Source of the DNA: JAWKSY01 sp041402125
GTDB lineage: Bacteria; Planctomycetota; GCA-002687715; DRQF01
Assembly: GCA_041402125.1 (NCBI GenBank)
Contig: JAWKSY010000001.1
Location: 375,650 to 439,649 of the forward strand
Length of the DNA stretch: 64,000 bases
Reading direction: 5' to 3'
Shown piece by piece: positions 28,701 to 39,874 of this stretch (the stretch's first letter is position 1; each line of letters starts with the position of its first letter). The translations under genes and the position numbers were made by a program. The notes under the pieces were generated by a model, which was not told the DNA's origin, searched no databases, and worked only from the letters and a program-made list of their open reading frames with translations.

Positions 28701-30257
28701 ATGTCCCGACTCGTCGCCATCGCCCTGGTCGCCTGGCTCGTCCTCGTCGCCGGCTCCGCACACGCGCAGCTCCTCGCGGATCCCGCGGTCCGCGAAGCGC
28801 TCCGATCCGGGGATCTCGCCCGTGCGAGCGGAGCCGTCGCGAGCATCGAGAGGTTCACGGCGAGCGTGAGCGAGTACGCGGCCGATCTGATCCAGGCCGG
28901 CCGCCTCGAGGACGCGACGCTCCGGCGCCGCATCCGCGCGCTCCTCGAGGGCGGCGGCGAGATGATCGCTCCGTCCCTCCTCGCCGCCGCGCGCGGCGAG
29001 CACGACGACGACGCCGTGCTGGCTCTGCGCTGTCTCGGCTCCTTCCGGGACCCCCGCCATCGCGCCGAGATCTTCCCGCTGCTCGACCACTCCGACGCCC
29101 GCCGCGCCGCCGAAGCGACCCGTTGCCTCTTCATGTCCGCCGATCCGGCCCTGGATGCCTGGTTCAGGGAGCGGATGACGACTCTCCGCACCGAACTCGC
29201 CGGCCCGGCGCCGCACCCGCTCTGCGCCCAGCGCTACGAGAACACCCTCCAGTTCCTGGCGCGGAGGGGCGACACCGGCGTGTTCTCCGATCTCGTCGCC
29301 TGTCTGCGACGTCCCGAGCCCTCCCTCCGTCGCTGCGCCGTCGCCCTTCTGGCCGGGCTCGACCCGACCGCCCTCCGCGCGAGGGCCGAGACCCTCGTGA
29401 AGGAGAGCCGGCCGGAGACCCTCAGCGACGTCCTCGACGCCGTCGAGGCGGTCCGTGATCCCGACCTGCGCCGCCTCGCCTACTCGGCGAGCCGCGACTC
29501 CCTTCCCGCCCCGGTGAGGAAGCTCCTCGACGATCTGATGACGTCGACGGATCGCTTCACGGGGCGCCTCCGTCCGGCCGGAGAAGCCTCCTCGTGGCGC
29601 CTGGAGGTCACGCGCTCGGAGAGCGCCGAGTCGCCGGCCCGGACCATCGTCCTCGAGGCGAGCGCCGCCCATCCGGATCGAGTGGCCTTCACCGGCCTCG
29701 ACCTCGACCTCGGACTCGAGCGGATCCTCCTTCGCCCCGATCGCTGGAATCTCTCCCTGGTCGCGGACGACAAGGGCTCGACCCTGCGCGCAACGACGCG
29801 CGGAGGGACGGAGTCCTTCGTCGTCGGTCTCGGGAACGCGGTTTTCGGCCTCTGGGTGGGGCGCCAGCGCATCCGGGCCGAAGCGCTCGAGATCCGCTTC
29901 GACCCCGCCGGGCGCCCTCTCGTGGAGCGCTTTCGTGACGCCCGGGGCGCCACGCTCGCCGAGATCGGATACCAGGGCTGGTTCGAGCTCGGCGCGGGGC
30001 GGTGGGCGCCGCGCTCCCTCTCCTTCCGCGGCCCTCGGTTCCGCATCGCGATGGACTTCGCGACGCGCGACGACGCCTGGCACCTCTCTTCTGCCGCGAC
30101 CTTCCGCGGAGCGACCCCTTTGGCCGACGAGAAGCCGATCGGACGCATCGAGGCACGCCCCCTCCCACCCGCGCCGACCCCGGCTCCCGGCGCTCCGGAG
30201 GGCAAGGCGGAAGGCGCCGCACCCGAGAAGGTCGACCGGTCCGGCGGCTCGCGCTGA
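28701..30257 (+). CDS. Secreted protein with HEAT-like helical region and C-terminal beta domain, function unknown
   Basis: A 518-residue exported protein. A signal peptide (MSRLVAIALVAWLVLVAGSA, then HAQ) is followed by a helical region to about residue 270 with repeats of HEAT character (for example VLALRCLGSFRDPRHRAEIFPL and RCAVALLAGLDP). From about 290 to 480 the pattern is beta-rich, reminiscent of lipoprotein-sorting (LolA-like) folds but without a motif I can name. The C-terminus is a Pro/Ala/Glu-rich tail. The ATG at 28701 is preceded by GGAGG. It is convergent with the frameshifted FG-GAP gene, with only 24 bases between. Confidence 0.75.
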   Translation: MSRLVAIALVAWLVLVAGSAHAQLLADPAVREALRSGDLARASGAVASIERFTASVSEYAADLIQAGRLEDATLRRRIRALLEGGGEMIAPSLLAAARGEHDDDAVLALRCLGSFRDPRHRAEIFPLLDHSDARRAAEATRCLFMSADPALDAWFRERMTTLRTELAGPAPHPLCAQRYENTLQFLARRGDTGVFSDLVACLRRPEPSLRRCAVALLAGLDPTALRARAETLVKESRPETLSDVLDAVEAVRDPDLRRLAYSASRDSLPAPVRKLLDDLMTSTDRFTGRLRPAGEASSWRLEVTRSESAESPARTIVLEASAAHPDRVAFTGLDLDLGLERILLRPDRWNLSLVADDKGSTLRATTRGGTESFVVGLGNAVFGLWVGRQRIRAEALEIRFDPAGRPLVERFRDARGATLAEIGYQGWFELGAGRWAPRSLSFRGPRFRIAMDFATRDDAWHLSSAATFRGATPLADEKPIGRIEARPLPPAPTPAPGAPEGKAEGAAPEKVDRSGGSR

Positions 30258-30281
30258 ATCCCGGCCGAGGGCCGGGCACCC

Positions 30282-31963
30282 TCAGTCGGAGAGCGGAGCC
30301 ACGGCTCCTCCGGCCTCGACGCGGTAGTAGCGCCCCGCCCGGAGGGCGGGGAGCGCCTGCGGCGTGCCGTCGGGCCAGACGACGGTGATATCGCCCGCTG
30401 CGGTCCCGGAAGCGCGACGATGATGCGGCGGTCGTGCGATGAGACATAGGTTCCGCGCTGCACGGCGAGGACCCTGCGATTTGAATCCCGCAAAGCGACT
30501 CTCGCGCCGAGACCGTCGCGGTTGCCGCCCTTGCCCACGAGGAGCAGTCCGACCCAGGGCGCACTCTCCCCCTGCTCGTTCAGAAGGAGAAAGGGCGAAG
30601 CCACCGTTGTTCGTCACCACGAGTCAGGATCGCCGTCGTCGTCGAGGTCGCCCACCGCCACGCCTCGTCCGCCGCCTCCTTCCGCCGCCGGGAGCCGTCA
30701 TGACCTCCTGCATCCCACTCCGACCGTCGTTCAGGAAGAAGGTCAGGCTGCAAAGCTCTGACCTTCGGTGTACTCGGCGACGTTGTCCGCGATGTGGCCG
30801 TTGGCGACGTAGACGTCGAGATCGCCGTCGTTCTCGTAATCGAATGCGCGTACGCCGAATCCGACCCGGCTCATCAGAAGGCGCCCCGAATCCGCGATCT
30901 CGCGTCGCTTCCTCGAAAAGGAGGTCTCCCTGGTTCAGGAAGTAATTGTTCAGCTCGCGATCGAAGTTCGTCACCAAGATGTCGGCGCGACCGTCCCCGT
31001 CGATGTCGGCCGCATCGACGCCCATTCCCCCTCCGCGACGCCGGACTCGCTGTAGGCGACTCCACTCTCCAGGCCGATCTCCTCGAATCGCCCATCGCCG
31101 AGGTTGCGGAAGAGGAAGTTGGCCCATTCGTCGTTCGCGACGTAGATGTCAGGCCAGCCGTCGTCGTCAAAATCCTCGACCGCGACTCCAGACCCTTTCC
31201 CGGACTGCGATGCCCGAGGATACGCTGACGTCGGTGAATCGACCGCCCTCGTTGCATGGAGAGTCGGCTCCCGATGGTGTCGTAGGCGTGCGGCGTGCTG
31301 TAGGTGAGGATGCCGTTGATCACGTTGTCGACGTTCTTTTCCACCGTCCAGTCGACGTAGTTGACGACGAAGAGGTCGAGATCCCCGTCCCGGTCGTAGT
31401 CGAGAAAGGCCGCGCTGACGGACATCCGATCATCGCCGACCCCGCCTCGCCGTGACATCCTCGAATCGACCCGTACCGTCGTTCCGGAGCAGCCGGTTCT
31501 CCCCGATGTTGCAGATGTAGAGATCTTGATCCCCATCCCGTCGAAATCGGCCGCGGCGCGACCGAGAGGCAACCTCGATCGTCCGCCCCCGAGCCCCCAC
31601 TCGCGTCGTCGAACTGACCGGGCCGACGCTGGGTAGAGTCGATTGGCGGCTCGTGCTGATTCGGCCTCGTCGGAAACGACGAAACTCCGCTGATGGCAGA
31701 GGTAGGAGTCGAGGCGTCCGTCGCCGTCGAAATCAGCAAGGGCGGCACCCGACCCGAGCACTTCCGGCAGAGGCGTTTCTCGGACCAGCCTGCGTGGTGA
31801 GGAACGGTGAGGCCCCAATCCGCCGCAGCCTCGCGGACGCGGTTTCGACTCCGTCCGACCCTCGTTCCCCTCGGCTCGGACGGCTCCGTCGATGACGCGG
31901 GGGCCGGCGCTCTTGGTCCAGGCAGCCGGCGAGCCCGGAGAGGAGTACGGCGATCACTCTCAC
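30282..31963 (-). CDS. FG-GAP/VCBS and ASPIC/UnbV (CRTAC1-like) lipoprotein (multiple frameshifts)
   Basis: Pieces in all three minus frames assemble into one protein. A GTG start near 31963 leads into VIAVLLSGLAGC with a lipobox (LAGC). FG-GAP-type repeats follow (LADFDGDGRLD, FLDYDRDGDLDLFVVNYVDW, DAADIDGDGRADILVTNF), and the C-terminus VVWPDGTPQALPALRAGRYYRV is the ASPIC/UnbV domain of the CRTAC1 family. At least five indels are needed, giving about 550 residues. Such proteins are exported, probably calcium-binding beta-propellers, abundant in Planctomycetota and relatives. The TPR gene upstream ends within ten bases, forming an apparent TPR/CRTAC1 pair often encoded together or fused. Confidence 0.75.
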
Positions 31964-31970
31964 GTCGCCT

Positions 31971-33283
31971 TCATCGCCGTCGTCTCCCGACCGGTGCGTC
32001 GGGCGCAGTCCCGTCACCGGCATCTTCTTGGCCGCGGCGCGCATCGCGAGTCGCGCGCGGTACGAATCCGCGAGATCCGCTCCTCCCAAGTGCTCGGTGA
32101 CCCGGAGAAGTCCTCGAAGACCCAGGAGAGTCGGGAGCGGTCTGCTCGAGGATCCGGAGCTGCTCGAAGGCGCCGTTCCGGCGGCCTCGAGGAAGGCGAA
32201 CGGCGTAGGCCAGGCGGTTGCCCGTGTGCTTGGGGACGTTCTCCAGCGATTGCGCACGCTGTTCAGCTGCTTGGTGAAGGGTTCGATCTCGCGGTGCCGC
32301 GAGAAGCCCTCTTCGCCTTCGCCCGATCCTTGCTCTGCGCGACCTGGCCGATCTTGTACCAGGCGTTGGGATGGAAGGGTCGAGCGCGACGCAGGACTCG
32401 AGCTCGCGCTCCGAATCCGCGTACTTCCCTGCCGGAAGAGCACAGAGACCGATCGAGTATCGGAGATCGCTCCCGGCACGTCGATCACGGCCGGCGGAAT
32501 GTGGGGCGTTCGAGCGCCCGGCGGTAGTGCTGGAGCGCCCCGGCGAGGTCATCCGCTTCGTAGGCGATCTCGCCCAGGAGCCGATGCACCTCGAGGTGAT
32601 CCAGCCCGCCGCGATCGCTGCCTCGAGTTCTTGACGCGCCTCCTCCGCCTTCGCCGCCTTGTGCAGGAATGCGCCGCACTGGTACCGCAGACGACCGCGG
32701 TTCGGAGCCTCCGGCCCGAGTCGCTCGATGAGGCGCCGCAAGAGCTCTGCCGCCACCTCGTTGCGGTTCATCGTCCCTTCCACGAGCGAGGTACTCGACG
32801 GCCGCCGGAAGGGAGGTCGCTCGCCGGAACTCACCGCGCGCATCTTCGAGGCGGCCGAGCGAGTACAGGGCAGCGCCCGCCTGGAGATGACCGTCCGCCC
32901 AGTCCGGCGCGCGACCACCCGCTTCAGATGGACGAGCGCCCGCATCGGCTGCTTCTGGCGGTTGTAGAGGAGACCGAAGCCGAAGTGTGCCTCGACGTGC
33001 TCCGGATCGAGGGCGGCGCGCGCTGGAGCAGGCGACCGCGCGCTCGAGGTCGGGCTTCGCGAGCTGGAGGCGGACGAGGCCGAGCAGCGCGTGCACGTCG
33101 GCCGTCGCCTTCGTCGCCGCGAGGGGCTCCAGGAGCACGCGGGCCCGATCGAAGTCCTCCTTCGCGAAGGCGGCGCGCGCCTGTTCGAGGACCGTGGTCC
33201 CGGCCGCCGGTTCCTGCGCACCCGCGACCGCCGCCGCGAGGACGAGGGCGCTGGAGGCGAGAACGAGGCGCAGGAGAGATCAT
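31971..33283 (-). CDS. Secreted tetratricopeptide-repeat protein (multiple frameshifts)
   Basis: Begins at an ATG at 33283 and after an immediate frameshift reads a signal peptide (LLRLVLASSALVLAAAVAGA) and then TPR units such as DVHALLGLVRLQLAKPDLE, AALYSLGRLEDARGEFRRAT and LGEIAYEADDLAGALQHYRRAL spread over the three minus frames. The repaired length is about 430 residues. TPRs mediate protein-protein contacts; no catalytic domain is seen. The stop near 31971 nearly touches the lipobox-bearing FG-GAP gene, so the two are one unit. The density of indels makes exact boundaries uncertain. Confidence 0.7.
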
Positions 33284-33407
33284 GCCGGGGGCTCCGTCGG
33301 CGATCGGATAATCATGCGTCGAGAGCCCGTCGCGAGGACTCGACGCTATTCTATTCCCATCGTCCTCCGGGCGTCAGCGCCCGCAGACCGGAAGGAACAC
33401 CCAGCCC

Positions 33408-35292
33408 ATGCCCGACGCGCGCTCCTCCGGCCGACCCGGCGCCCGTCGCGCCGTGATCCTCCTGGCCGCAGCCCTCCTGGCCGGGCACGGCTGCAGCGAT
33501 GCCGACCCGACCGGGGGCTCGCCCCCGGCGCCCGAGGATCTCCGGGGTCTCGCCGCGGCCGGGGCGGCGCGCGGGCTGAACGTCGTCCTCGTGACGATGG
33601 ACACGACGCGCGCCGACGCCCTCGGGTGCTACGGGCGCTCCCCTCTCCACCCCCACCCTGGATCGCCTCGCCCGCCGAGGCGTGGTCTCGCCAGGCGCCG
33701 CGACGGCTCCGATCACGCTTCCCTCCACGCGAGCCTGATGACCGGTCTCTATCCGCCCCACCACGGCGTCCGGAACAACGGCACCTTCCGGCTGGAAGAC
33801 GAGCACGCGACGCTGGCCGAACCTCGCGGACGCGGGCTACGACTGCGGCGCCGCGATCGCGAGCTTCGTGCTCGCCTCGCGCTTCAGGCTCGCGCAGGGC
33901 TTCGCGAGCTACGACGAGGAGCTCCGCGGGCGCGCCGGCGGCGCCCTGGCCTCGAACGAGCGGGACGCCCGCGCGGTGACGGACGCCGCGTTGGGCTGGC
34001 TCGCGGCGCGGCCGGGCGGTTCCGGGTCCTCTCGCCCGTTCTTCTACTGGTTGCACTACTTCGACCCGCACGCGCCCTATCGACCGCCGGTCGAGTACGC
34101 CGCGGCGTCGACGAACGACGAGACCCGGTATCTCGGCGAGGTCCGCTACATGGACGCCCAGCTCGGTCGCCTCGTCGCCGAGCTCGAACGTCGCGGAGAC
34201 CTCGCGCGGACCGTCTTCGTCCTCACCGCGGACCACGGCGAGAGCCTCCACGAGCACGGGGAGCCCACGCACGGGGTCTTCGTCTACGACGCCACGATCC
34301 GGGTCCCCCTGATCCTCTCGCTCCCCTTCGCGAAGGAGGCCACGATCGTCGAGCACACCGCGGTGTCCCACGTGGACGTCGTGCCCACGCTCCTCGCGCT
34401 GCTCGGCCTCCCCGCGGCCGAGGGACTCGACGGCCGCGATCTCTTCGCGGCGCCTGCGAGCGCGGATCGGGGGGTCTACGCCGAGGCGATGCTCCCCCGC
34501 TATCACCACGGCTGGGCGCCGCTCTTCGGCTGGCGGACGCGCGACCGCAAGTTCGTCCGCGCCCCCGAACCCGAGCTCTACGCGCTCGATCGCGACCCCG
34601 GAGAGTCCCGCAACCTCCTGCCGGGGGCCGGCGACGAGGCGAGACGACTCGACGAGGCGCTCGAGGCGCTCGCTCCCCGCGCCGGAGGCGACGAAGCGCT
34701 CGCTCCCGCGGAGGGCGAGGTCGACGCCGAACTGGCGGCCCGACTCGCCGCCCTGGGCTACGCGCGAGGAGCGGGCTCCCGCGGCGCGGGCGGGCCGGAG
34801 GACCCGAAGCGGATGCTCCCCCTCTACCTGAAGACGCAGGAGGCGATGGTCGTCTCCGAGCGCGGCGACCCGAAGCGCGGGCGGGAGATCCTGCGCCGGG
34901 TCCTGCGGGGCGATCCGGGCAACGCCAAGGCCTGGGAGTTCGCGGCGATGATCAACCTGAAGCTCGACGAGACGGCCGAGGCCGAGGCCTGCATCGCCCG
35001 TTCGCTCGAACTCCTGGAGACCGCCCCGCTCCGACTGATGCACGGCCAGGTCCTGCTGAAGCTGGACCGCCACGAGGATGCGGAGGTCGAGCTCGCCCGG
35101 GCGCTGGAGCTGGAGCCGGGGCTGGCCGAGGTCCACATCGCGCGGGGCGACGGCCTCGCCATCCGGGGCCGGTTCGAGGAGGCGCTCACGCACTACCGGC
35201 GGGCGGCCGAGGTCGATCCCGACGTCGCCGGCAAGCGCGCCGCGGTCAAGATCGCCCGGATCGAGGCCCTCATCGAGCGCCGGGGCCGCTGA
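33408..35292 (+). CDS. Sulfatase-like (alkaline phosphatase superfamily) protein with C-terminal TPRs, copy 1 (frameshifted)
   Basis: About 625 residues after repair. An N-terminal export signal contains a Cys (LLAAALLAGHGC), and the sulfatase core reads LNVVLVTMDTTRADALGCYG, then, across frameshifts at about 33645-33835, APITLPSHASLMTGLYPPHHGVRNN. The frame is clean from about 33840: FFYWLHYFDPHAPY, LTADHGESLHEHG, YDATIRVPLIL and LDRDPGESRNL. The sulfatase Cys/Ser-x-Pro-x-Arg site reads TLPSH here, so Thr may be the nucleophile, pointing to a phosphohydrolase-like branch rather than a formylglycine sulfatase. TPR-like repeats follow from about residue 470. Exported; substrate unknown. A paralogue lies at 36325-38188. 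Confidence 0.85.
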
Positions 35293-35347
35293 CCCCGGAG
35301 CGTGGCCCGGGACCGATCGTGACGTAGACTGACGCCGGATCGCCACG

Positions 35348-36320
35348 ATGAAGAACCGCCACTATCAGCGCCATCTCGGAGACCTGCGCGAGCGCCTCAA
35401 GGCCGCCGTGCCGGGAGAGACCCTCCGCGCGCTCCACCGCGTCAGCGGATGGCGCCACGCCCTCGTCGCCGGCTGGCAGGTCGCTCTACGTCGCGCTCAC
35501 CTTCGTCCTCTGGCGATCCGAGACGCCCTCGTCTTCGTTCGGCAGCCGCGCTGCGGGCATCGCGATCCTCGGCTTCATCATCCTCCTGCACGAGGTCGCC
35601 CACAATCTCGTGGTGCCCGGCGCGCGACCGGGCTGGGCCCTCTGGCTCGGCCGGCTCTACGCGCTCCCCAGCGGCATCTCCGCCGAGCCAGTTCGACCGC
35701 TGGCACAACGATCACCGCGAGCTCGGCAGCGACACCGACGATCCCAAGCGCCTTCCTCTCGCCGAAGCGCAACGCCCGCTGGCTGAGCGCTCTACTTCCA
35801 CGCCCGCCCTCTTCACGATCTACGCCCGGGCCGCCGCGCGCGAGGCGCGGAGCTACGCGAACCGACGTTGCGCCGGACGATCCGGCTCGAGCGCGCCGTG
35901 AACGTCGCCGTGCACGCGGCCGGAGTCTGGTACCTGTCGCGATACGGTTGGGACGTCGTGCTGCGCGTCTGGGCCCTGCCGCTCTTCGTGTTCTTCCCGA
36001 TCGCCTTCACCCTCAACCGGATCATCCAGCACTACGACATCGACCCGACCCGCGTCGAGGCCTGGAGCACGCGCGTCGACGGGGATCCTTTGATCCGGGC
36101 CCTCTTCCTCGCCTCAGACCACCATATCGAGCACCACTACTTCCCGGCGGTGCCGCTCTACCGACTCGCGGCCTTGAACCGCGCGCTCCGCCCCTTCTTC
36201 ACCACATCCGACATCAGGAATCGTCGTTACTCGGGGCTGCTCGTCGACTGGTTCGTCCGGAACCGGGCCCGCATCCACCGACTGGCGCGAACCGGATTCC
36301 TCCGCGGGAAGAACGTCGAC
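35348..36320 (+). CDS. Membrane fatty acid desaturase (multiple frameshifts, 3' end approximate)
   Basis: Three histidine boxes of the di-iron membrane desaturase family are recognisable across frames: LLHEVAHN, WHNDHRELGSD and DHHIEHHYFP near 36117-36146. Hydrophobic stretches between them fit the membrane helices. The N-terminus (MKNRHYQRHLGDLRERLKA) is clean. At least four indels occur between 35480 and 35880, so the exact stop is not certain; the coding pattern fades around 36320, where the next gene's signal sequence begins. A TAGACT -10-like string lies 17 bases upstream of the ATG. It is located between two sulfatase-TPR paralogues. Confidence 0.75.
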
Positions 36321-36324
36321 TCCG

Positions 36325-38188
36325 CCTCGGATCGTCACGCGCGGCGCCGCTCTCCTCGTGCTCTCCGCGCTGGTGTTGACCTGCGGCGAGGAACCCGAGG
36401 AGGACTCGGTCGGACCGGCGCCGACTCCCCTCGCCGAGGTGGCCGACCATCTGGTGACGGAGCTTCGCAGGCGGATTCGACGTCATCGTCGTCACCATCG
36501 ACACCGCGCCGACCATCTCGGCTACTGCAGCGCCGGCGGGTCGAGCCCAGTCATCGACGGGCTCGCGCGCCGCGGCGTGCGCTTCGAACGGGCGATGGCG
36601 GCGCGCCGATCACCCCCTGCCGAGTCGCCACCCCACCTCTTCACCGGACTCTGGCCGCCGAATCCTGGTCCGGAACAACAGGACCTTCCGGCTCGCGCCG
36701 GAGCGGACGACCCTGGCCGAGCGACTCTCGGCGGCCGGTTACCGCGGCGCGGCGGTCGTCGGGGCGCTCGTGCTGGACTCTCGTTTCGGACTCGATCAGG
36801 GCTTCGCGAGCTACGACGACGCGATCCCGGCGCGGGCGGACGGCGCGAAGGTCCACTTCGACGAGCGTCCGGCGGGCTCCGTCGTGGATGCCGCTCTCGC
36901 CGCCTACGAGAAGTTCCTCGACGCCGACGGAAAGCGCCCGTCCTCCTCTGGGCCCATCTCTTCGACCACGCACTTCCCCACCACGCTCCCCGGCCGAATT
37001 CGCCGGCGGGGGTGATGCGGCTCGCTCTACGCGGGAGAGATCCGCTACGCAACGCCGGATCACGAATCGGCCGTCGCGGCGGTGGAATGCTGGGGCCGAC
37101 TCGACCGCGCTGTTCGTGGTCACCTCCGATCACGGGGAGTCGCTCGGCGAACATGGCGAGGACTTCCACGGCTTCTTCACCTACGACGCCACGATCCGCG
37201 TTCCCCTGATCCTCTCCGCGCCCGCGCTCTTCTGAAGGAGACCGTCGTGGCCGACGAGGTCGTCGGCCTCGTCGACGTGATGCCGACCCTGCTCGATCTC
37301 CTGGGCCTCGCGCCCGGAACCCGGCACGGACGGTCGCACTCCTTCGGAACCGAGGCGCCCCCCTCCGATCGCGGGATCTACTCGGAGGCGATGCTCCCCC
37401 TCCTCAACCACGGATGGTCCTCGCTCCACGCGCTGCGTCGCGCGGACGATCGGTTCATCCGCGCGCCGGAGCCGGAGTACTACGATCTCACCCGCGACCC
37501 GGCCGAGACGAAGAACCTCGCCGGCGACCTGCCGGCGGAGGGTCGCGCGGCCCGGGAGGAGCTCGATCGCCTGATGCGGGGCTGGGGAGACGTCGAGGCG
37601 GTCGCGAAGGAGGAGATGCCGCTCGATCCCGAGCTGGCGCAGCGGCTCGCCGCGCTGGGCTACGGTCGCGTGGCGCGCGCCGGCGGCGCGGGCGAGCGGG
37701 AGGATCCGAAGCGGATGCTGCGCCTCTACGCGAAGAGCAAGTCCGCGAAGGCCCGGCTCGACGCGGGCGATGCCGAGGCCGCTCTCGAGGAGATCAAGAT
37801 CGTCCTCCGGGGCGACCCCGAGAACGCGGACGCCTGGATCACCGCCGCCCGGGCGAATCTCCGCCTGCAACGCTGGGACGAGAGCGAGCAGTGCGCGCGG
37901 CGCGCGGTGAGTCTCAGCGACACCGCCTATCCTCATCACCTGCTCGGCCAGCTCCTCCTCCGCGCCCGGCGCTTCGACGAGGGCCGGGCGGAACTCCGGC
38001 TCGCCCTCGACCGCGACCCCGGCTACGGCGGCGCCTGGATCTCGATCGGCGAGAGCCACGCGATGGAGCGGCGCTGGGACGAAGCTCGCCGCAGCTTCGA
38101 GCGCGCCCGCGAGGTGGACCCCTCCGGCAGCGGCGCGGCGGCCGACCGCGCGATCGAGCGCCTCGACGCTCTCCTCCGCGGCCGCTGA
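36325..38188 (+). CDS. Sulfatase-like protein with C-terminal TPRs, copy 2 (frameshifted, start approximate)
   Basis: Paralogue of the gene at 33408. A hydrophobic export signal (GAALLVLSALVLTC, possible lipobox Cys) precedes the core: FDVIVVTIDTARADHLGY, LFTGLWPP, LDSRFGLDQGFASYDD, TSDHGESLGEHGEDFHGF and YDATIRVPLILSAP, spread over three frames with indels to about 37230. From there a clean frame runs through LVDVMPTLLDLLGL, YDLTRDPAETKNL and TPR-like repeats to 38188. The active-site stretch near 36610 is too scrambled to read. The two copies match most closely in the DHGES region and the linker before the TPRs (GEREDPKRMLRLY versus GPEDPKRMLPLY). The start codon is not certain. Confidence 0.8.
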
Positions 38189-38195
38189 GCGAGGA

Positions 38196-39170
38196 TCAGA
38201 TCAGGTAGGCGAGCATCAGGCCGAGCTGGGCCAGCATCATCTGCAGGTACATGTGACGCCACGAGGGGTGGTTCTCCGTCGTGGCGAGCGCGTCGGGGTC
38301 GCGCAGGATGAGCCGCGCCACGAGAACGCCGTAGGCAGCGAGCAGGAGCGAGACGCCGACGAGGAGACGCGCGTCGCCGGTGAGGAGCGCCTCGCGGCCC
38401 GGCGCGGGAAGCACGAGACCGAGCGGGATCAGCAGCCAGGGGAGGACGAAGAAGGGCGCCATCAGGCGCGCCGCGCGGCGCGGGCCGAAGCGGATCGGCC
38501 AGGTGATGCAGCCGGCGGCGCGGTCGCCCTCCATGTCGGCGTAGTCCTTGGTCGACGCCGCGCCGACGAGGAAGAGCGCGAAGACGCCGCCGATGTACCA
38601 GGGCTCCGGGTCGGGGAAGATCGCCGCGACGCAGCTCCAGCCGCAGACCTTGAGGAGACAGCCGCGCGCGGTGGCGATGGTGAGGTTCGCGAGGGTGCCG
38701 AAGCGCTTCGTGCGGAAGGGCGGGACGGAGTAGAGCACCGTCATCACCGCGCCGCCGACCACCACCCAGAAGGTGTGCCAGCGCCCTTCCGGTCGGATCG
38801 CGGCGGCGAGTCCGAAGGAGAGCAGGTAGAAGAAGACGACCAGCGCGAAGGTCTCGCGGAGTCCGACGTGCCCCGCGGGCAGCGGCCGGTGCGGCTTGTT
38901 GATGCGATCGTTCTCGAGATCCGTCCACTGGTTGAGGATGTTCGAGCCCGCGTTGAGTGAGGCTGCGAGGAGCGCGCCGAGCGCGACGTGCCACCAGAGC
39001 GACTCGCCGCCGAGCTCGCGGACGACCTCGCCCAGGCCGCGGCCCTCGCGATGCGCGAGGGCGCCGACCGCGGTGGCGGCCCCGCTGAGCATGCCGACGA
39101 GCGGCGGCAGCAACGTGAAGGGCCGCGTGAAGCGCACCCAGACGCGGAGTCGCTCCCCGAATCCGCTCAT
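38196..39170 (-). CDS. UbiA-family prenyltransferase (MenA/phytyltransferase-like)
   Basis: A 324-residue polytopic membrane enzyme that transfers a polyprenyl or phytyl group from its diphosphate to an aromatic or other acceptor. About nine hydrophobic segments are present. The first Mg-diphosphate motif is NxxxDxxxD in NILNQWTDLENDRINKPHRP, and the second is KDYADMEGDRAAG. The start overlaps the stop of the DUF92 gene (ATGA). The company of VTE5- and VTE6-like kinases and a prenyl diphosphate synthase upstream suggests it uses a salvaged or newly made isoprenyl diphosphate, for a quinone or tocopherol-like product; the acceptor is unknown. Confidence 0.88.
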   Translation of the reverse strand: MSGFGERLRVWVRFTRPFTLLPPLVGMLSGAATAVGALAHREGRGLGEVVRELGGESLWWHVALGALLAASLNAGSNILNQWTDLENDRINKPHRPLPAGHVGLRETFALVVFFYLLSFGLAAAIRPEGRWHTFWVVVGGAVMTVLYSVPPFRTKRFGTLANLTIATARGCLLKVCGWSCVAAIFPDPEPWYIGGVFALFLVGAASTKDYADMEGDRAAGCITWPIRFGPRRAARLMAPFFVLPWLLIPLGLVLPAPGREALLTGDARLLVGVSLLLAAYGVLVARLILRDPDALATTENHPSWRHMYLQMMLAQLGLMLAYLI

Positions 39171-39874
39171 GCCGCGCGCTCCAGGAGGACGGCCAGCGCC
39201 GCGCCGACGAAGGTGTTGGCGAGGTTCTGCAGGGCGTTGTTCGCGAGGAATCCGCGACGCGCGACCGAGCCGACCATGCTCTCGAGCCAGCTCGCGAGCG
39301 CGGCCGCGATCACGACGATCAGGACGAGCGACGGCGCCAGCACGCCCCCCAACGCGGCGAGGCCCGCGATCAGCGCGGCGCCGATCACCCCGGCCAGCGT
39401 GCCCTCGAGCGAGATCGCGCCCTCCGTGCCGGGAGGGACGGGCCTCCACGTGGCCGCGGCCACGCAGCGCCGGCCCCAGACCGGGCCGACCTCGCTCGCC
39501 GCGGTGTCGGCGAGGGCGGTGGCGAGCGCGCCGACGAGGGCCGTCGCGAGGAGCGGCTCGCCCGTCGCGCGCCAGAGGATCGCGGCGATCGCGGCCACGC
39601 CGCCGTTCGCGAGGACCTCGGCGACGCCGCGCCGGCCGCCGTCGGACTGCGCGGTCCCGAGGGCGGCCTTGCGGCGGTAGCCGAGCTTCGTGAGTCCGCT
39701 CCCGACGACGACGAAGGTCGCGAGCAGCACCCAGCTCGCGAATCCTCCGCCCCAGTAGACCGCGGCGCCGACGGCGAAGGCGGTCGCGACCGCCTCCGGT
39801 CGGAGCGCGCGCGCGGCGAGCGCGGCGCCGGCGGCGAGACCGTTCGCGAGGAGGAGGCCGAGGAGCGGCGTCAC
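39167..39874 (-). CDS. DUF92/VTE6-like membrane protein (isoprenyl-phosphate kinase-like)
   Basis: A 235-residue membrane protein of the DUF92 family, to which plant VTE6 (phytyl-phosphate kinase) belongs. Typical features are a chain of hydrophobic helices, GGGFASWVLLATFVVVGSGLTKLG near residue 45, the LADTAASEVGPVWGR segment, and SLEGTLAGVIGA. VTE6 phosphorylates phytyl monophosphate to the diphosphate. The GTG start at 39874 overlaps the TGA of the VTE5-like gene and the stop overlaps the UbiA gene, so all three are coupled. The function is by family and context; the substrate could be farnesyl or geranylgeranyl phosphate instead. Confidence 0.82.
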   Translation of the reverse strand: MTPLLGLLLANGLAAGAALAARALRPEAVATAFAVGAAVYWGGGFASWVLLATFVVVGSGLTKLGYRRKAALGTAQSDGGRRGVAEVLANGGVAAIAAILWRATGEPLLATALVGALATALADTAASEVGPVWGRRCVAAATWRPVPPGTEGAISLEGTLAGVIGAALIAGLAALGGVLAPSLVLIVVIAAALASWLESMVGSVARRGFLANNALQNLANTFVGAALAVLLERAA

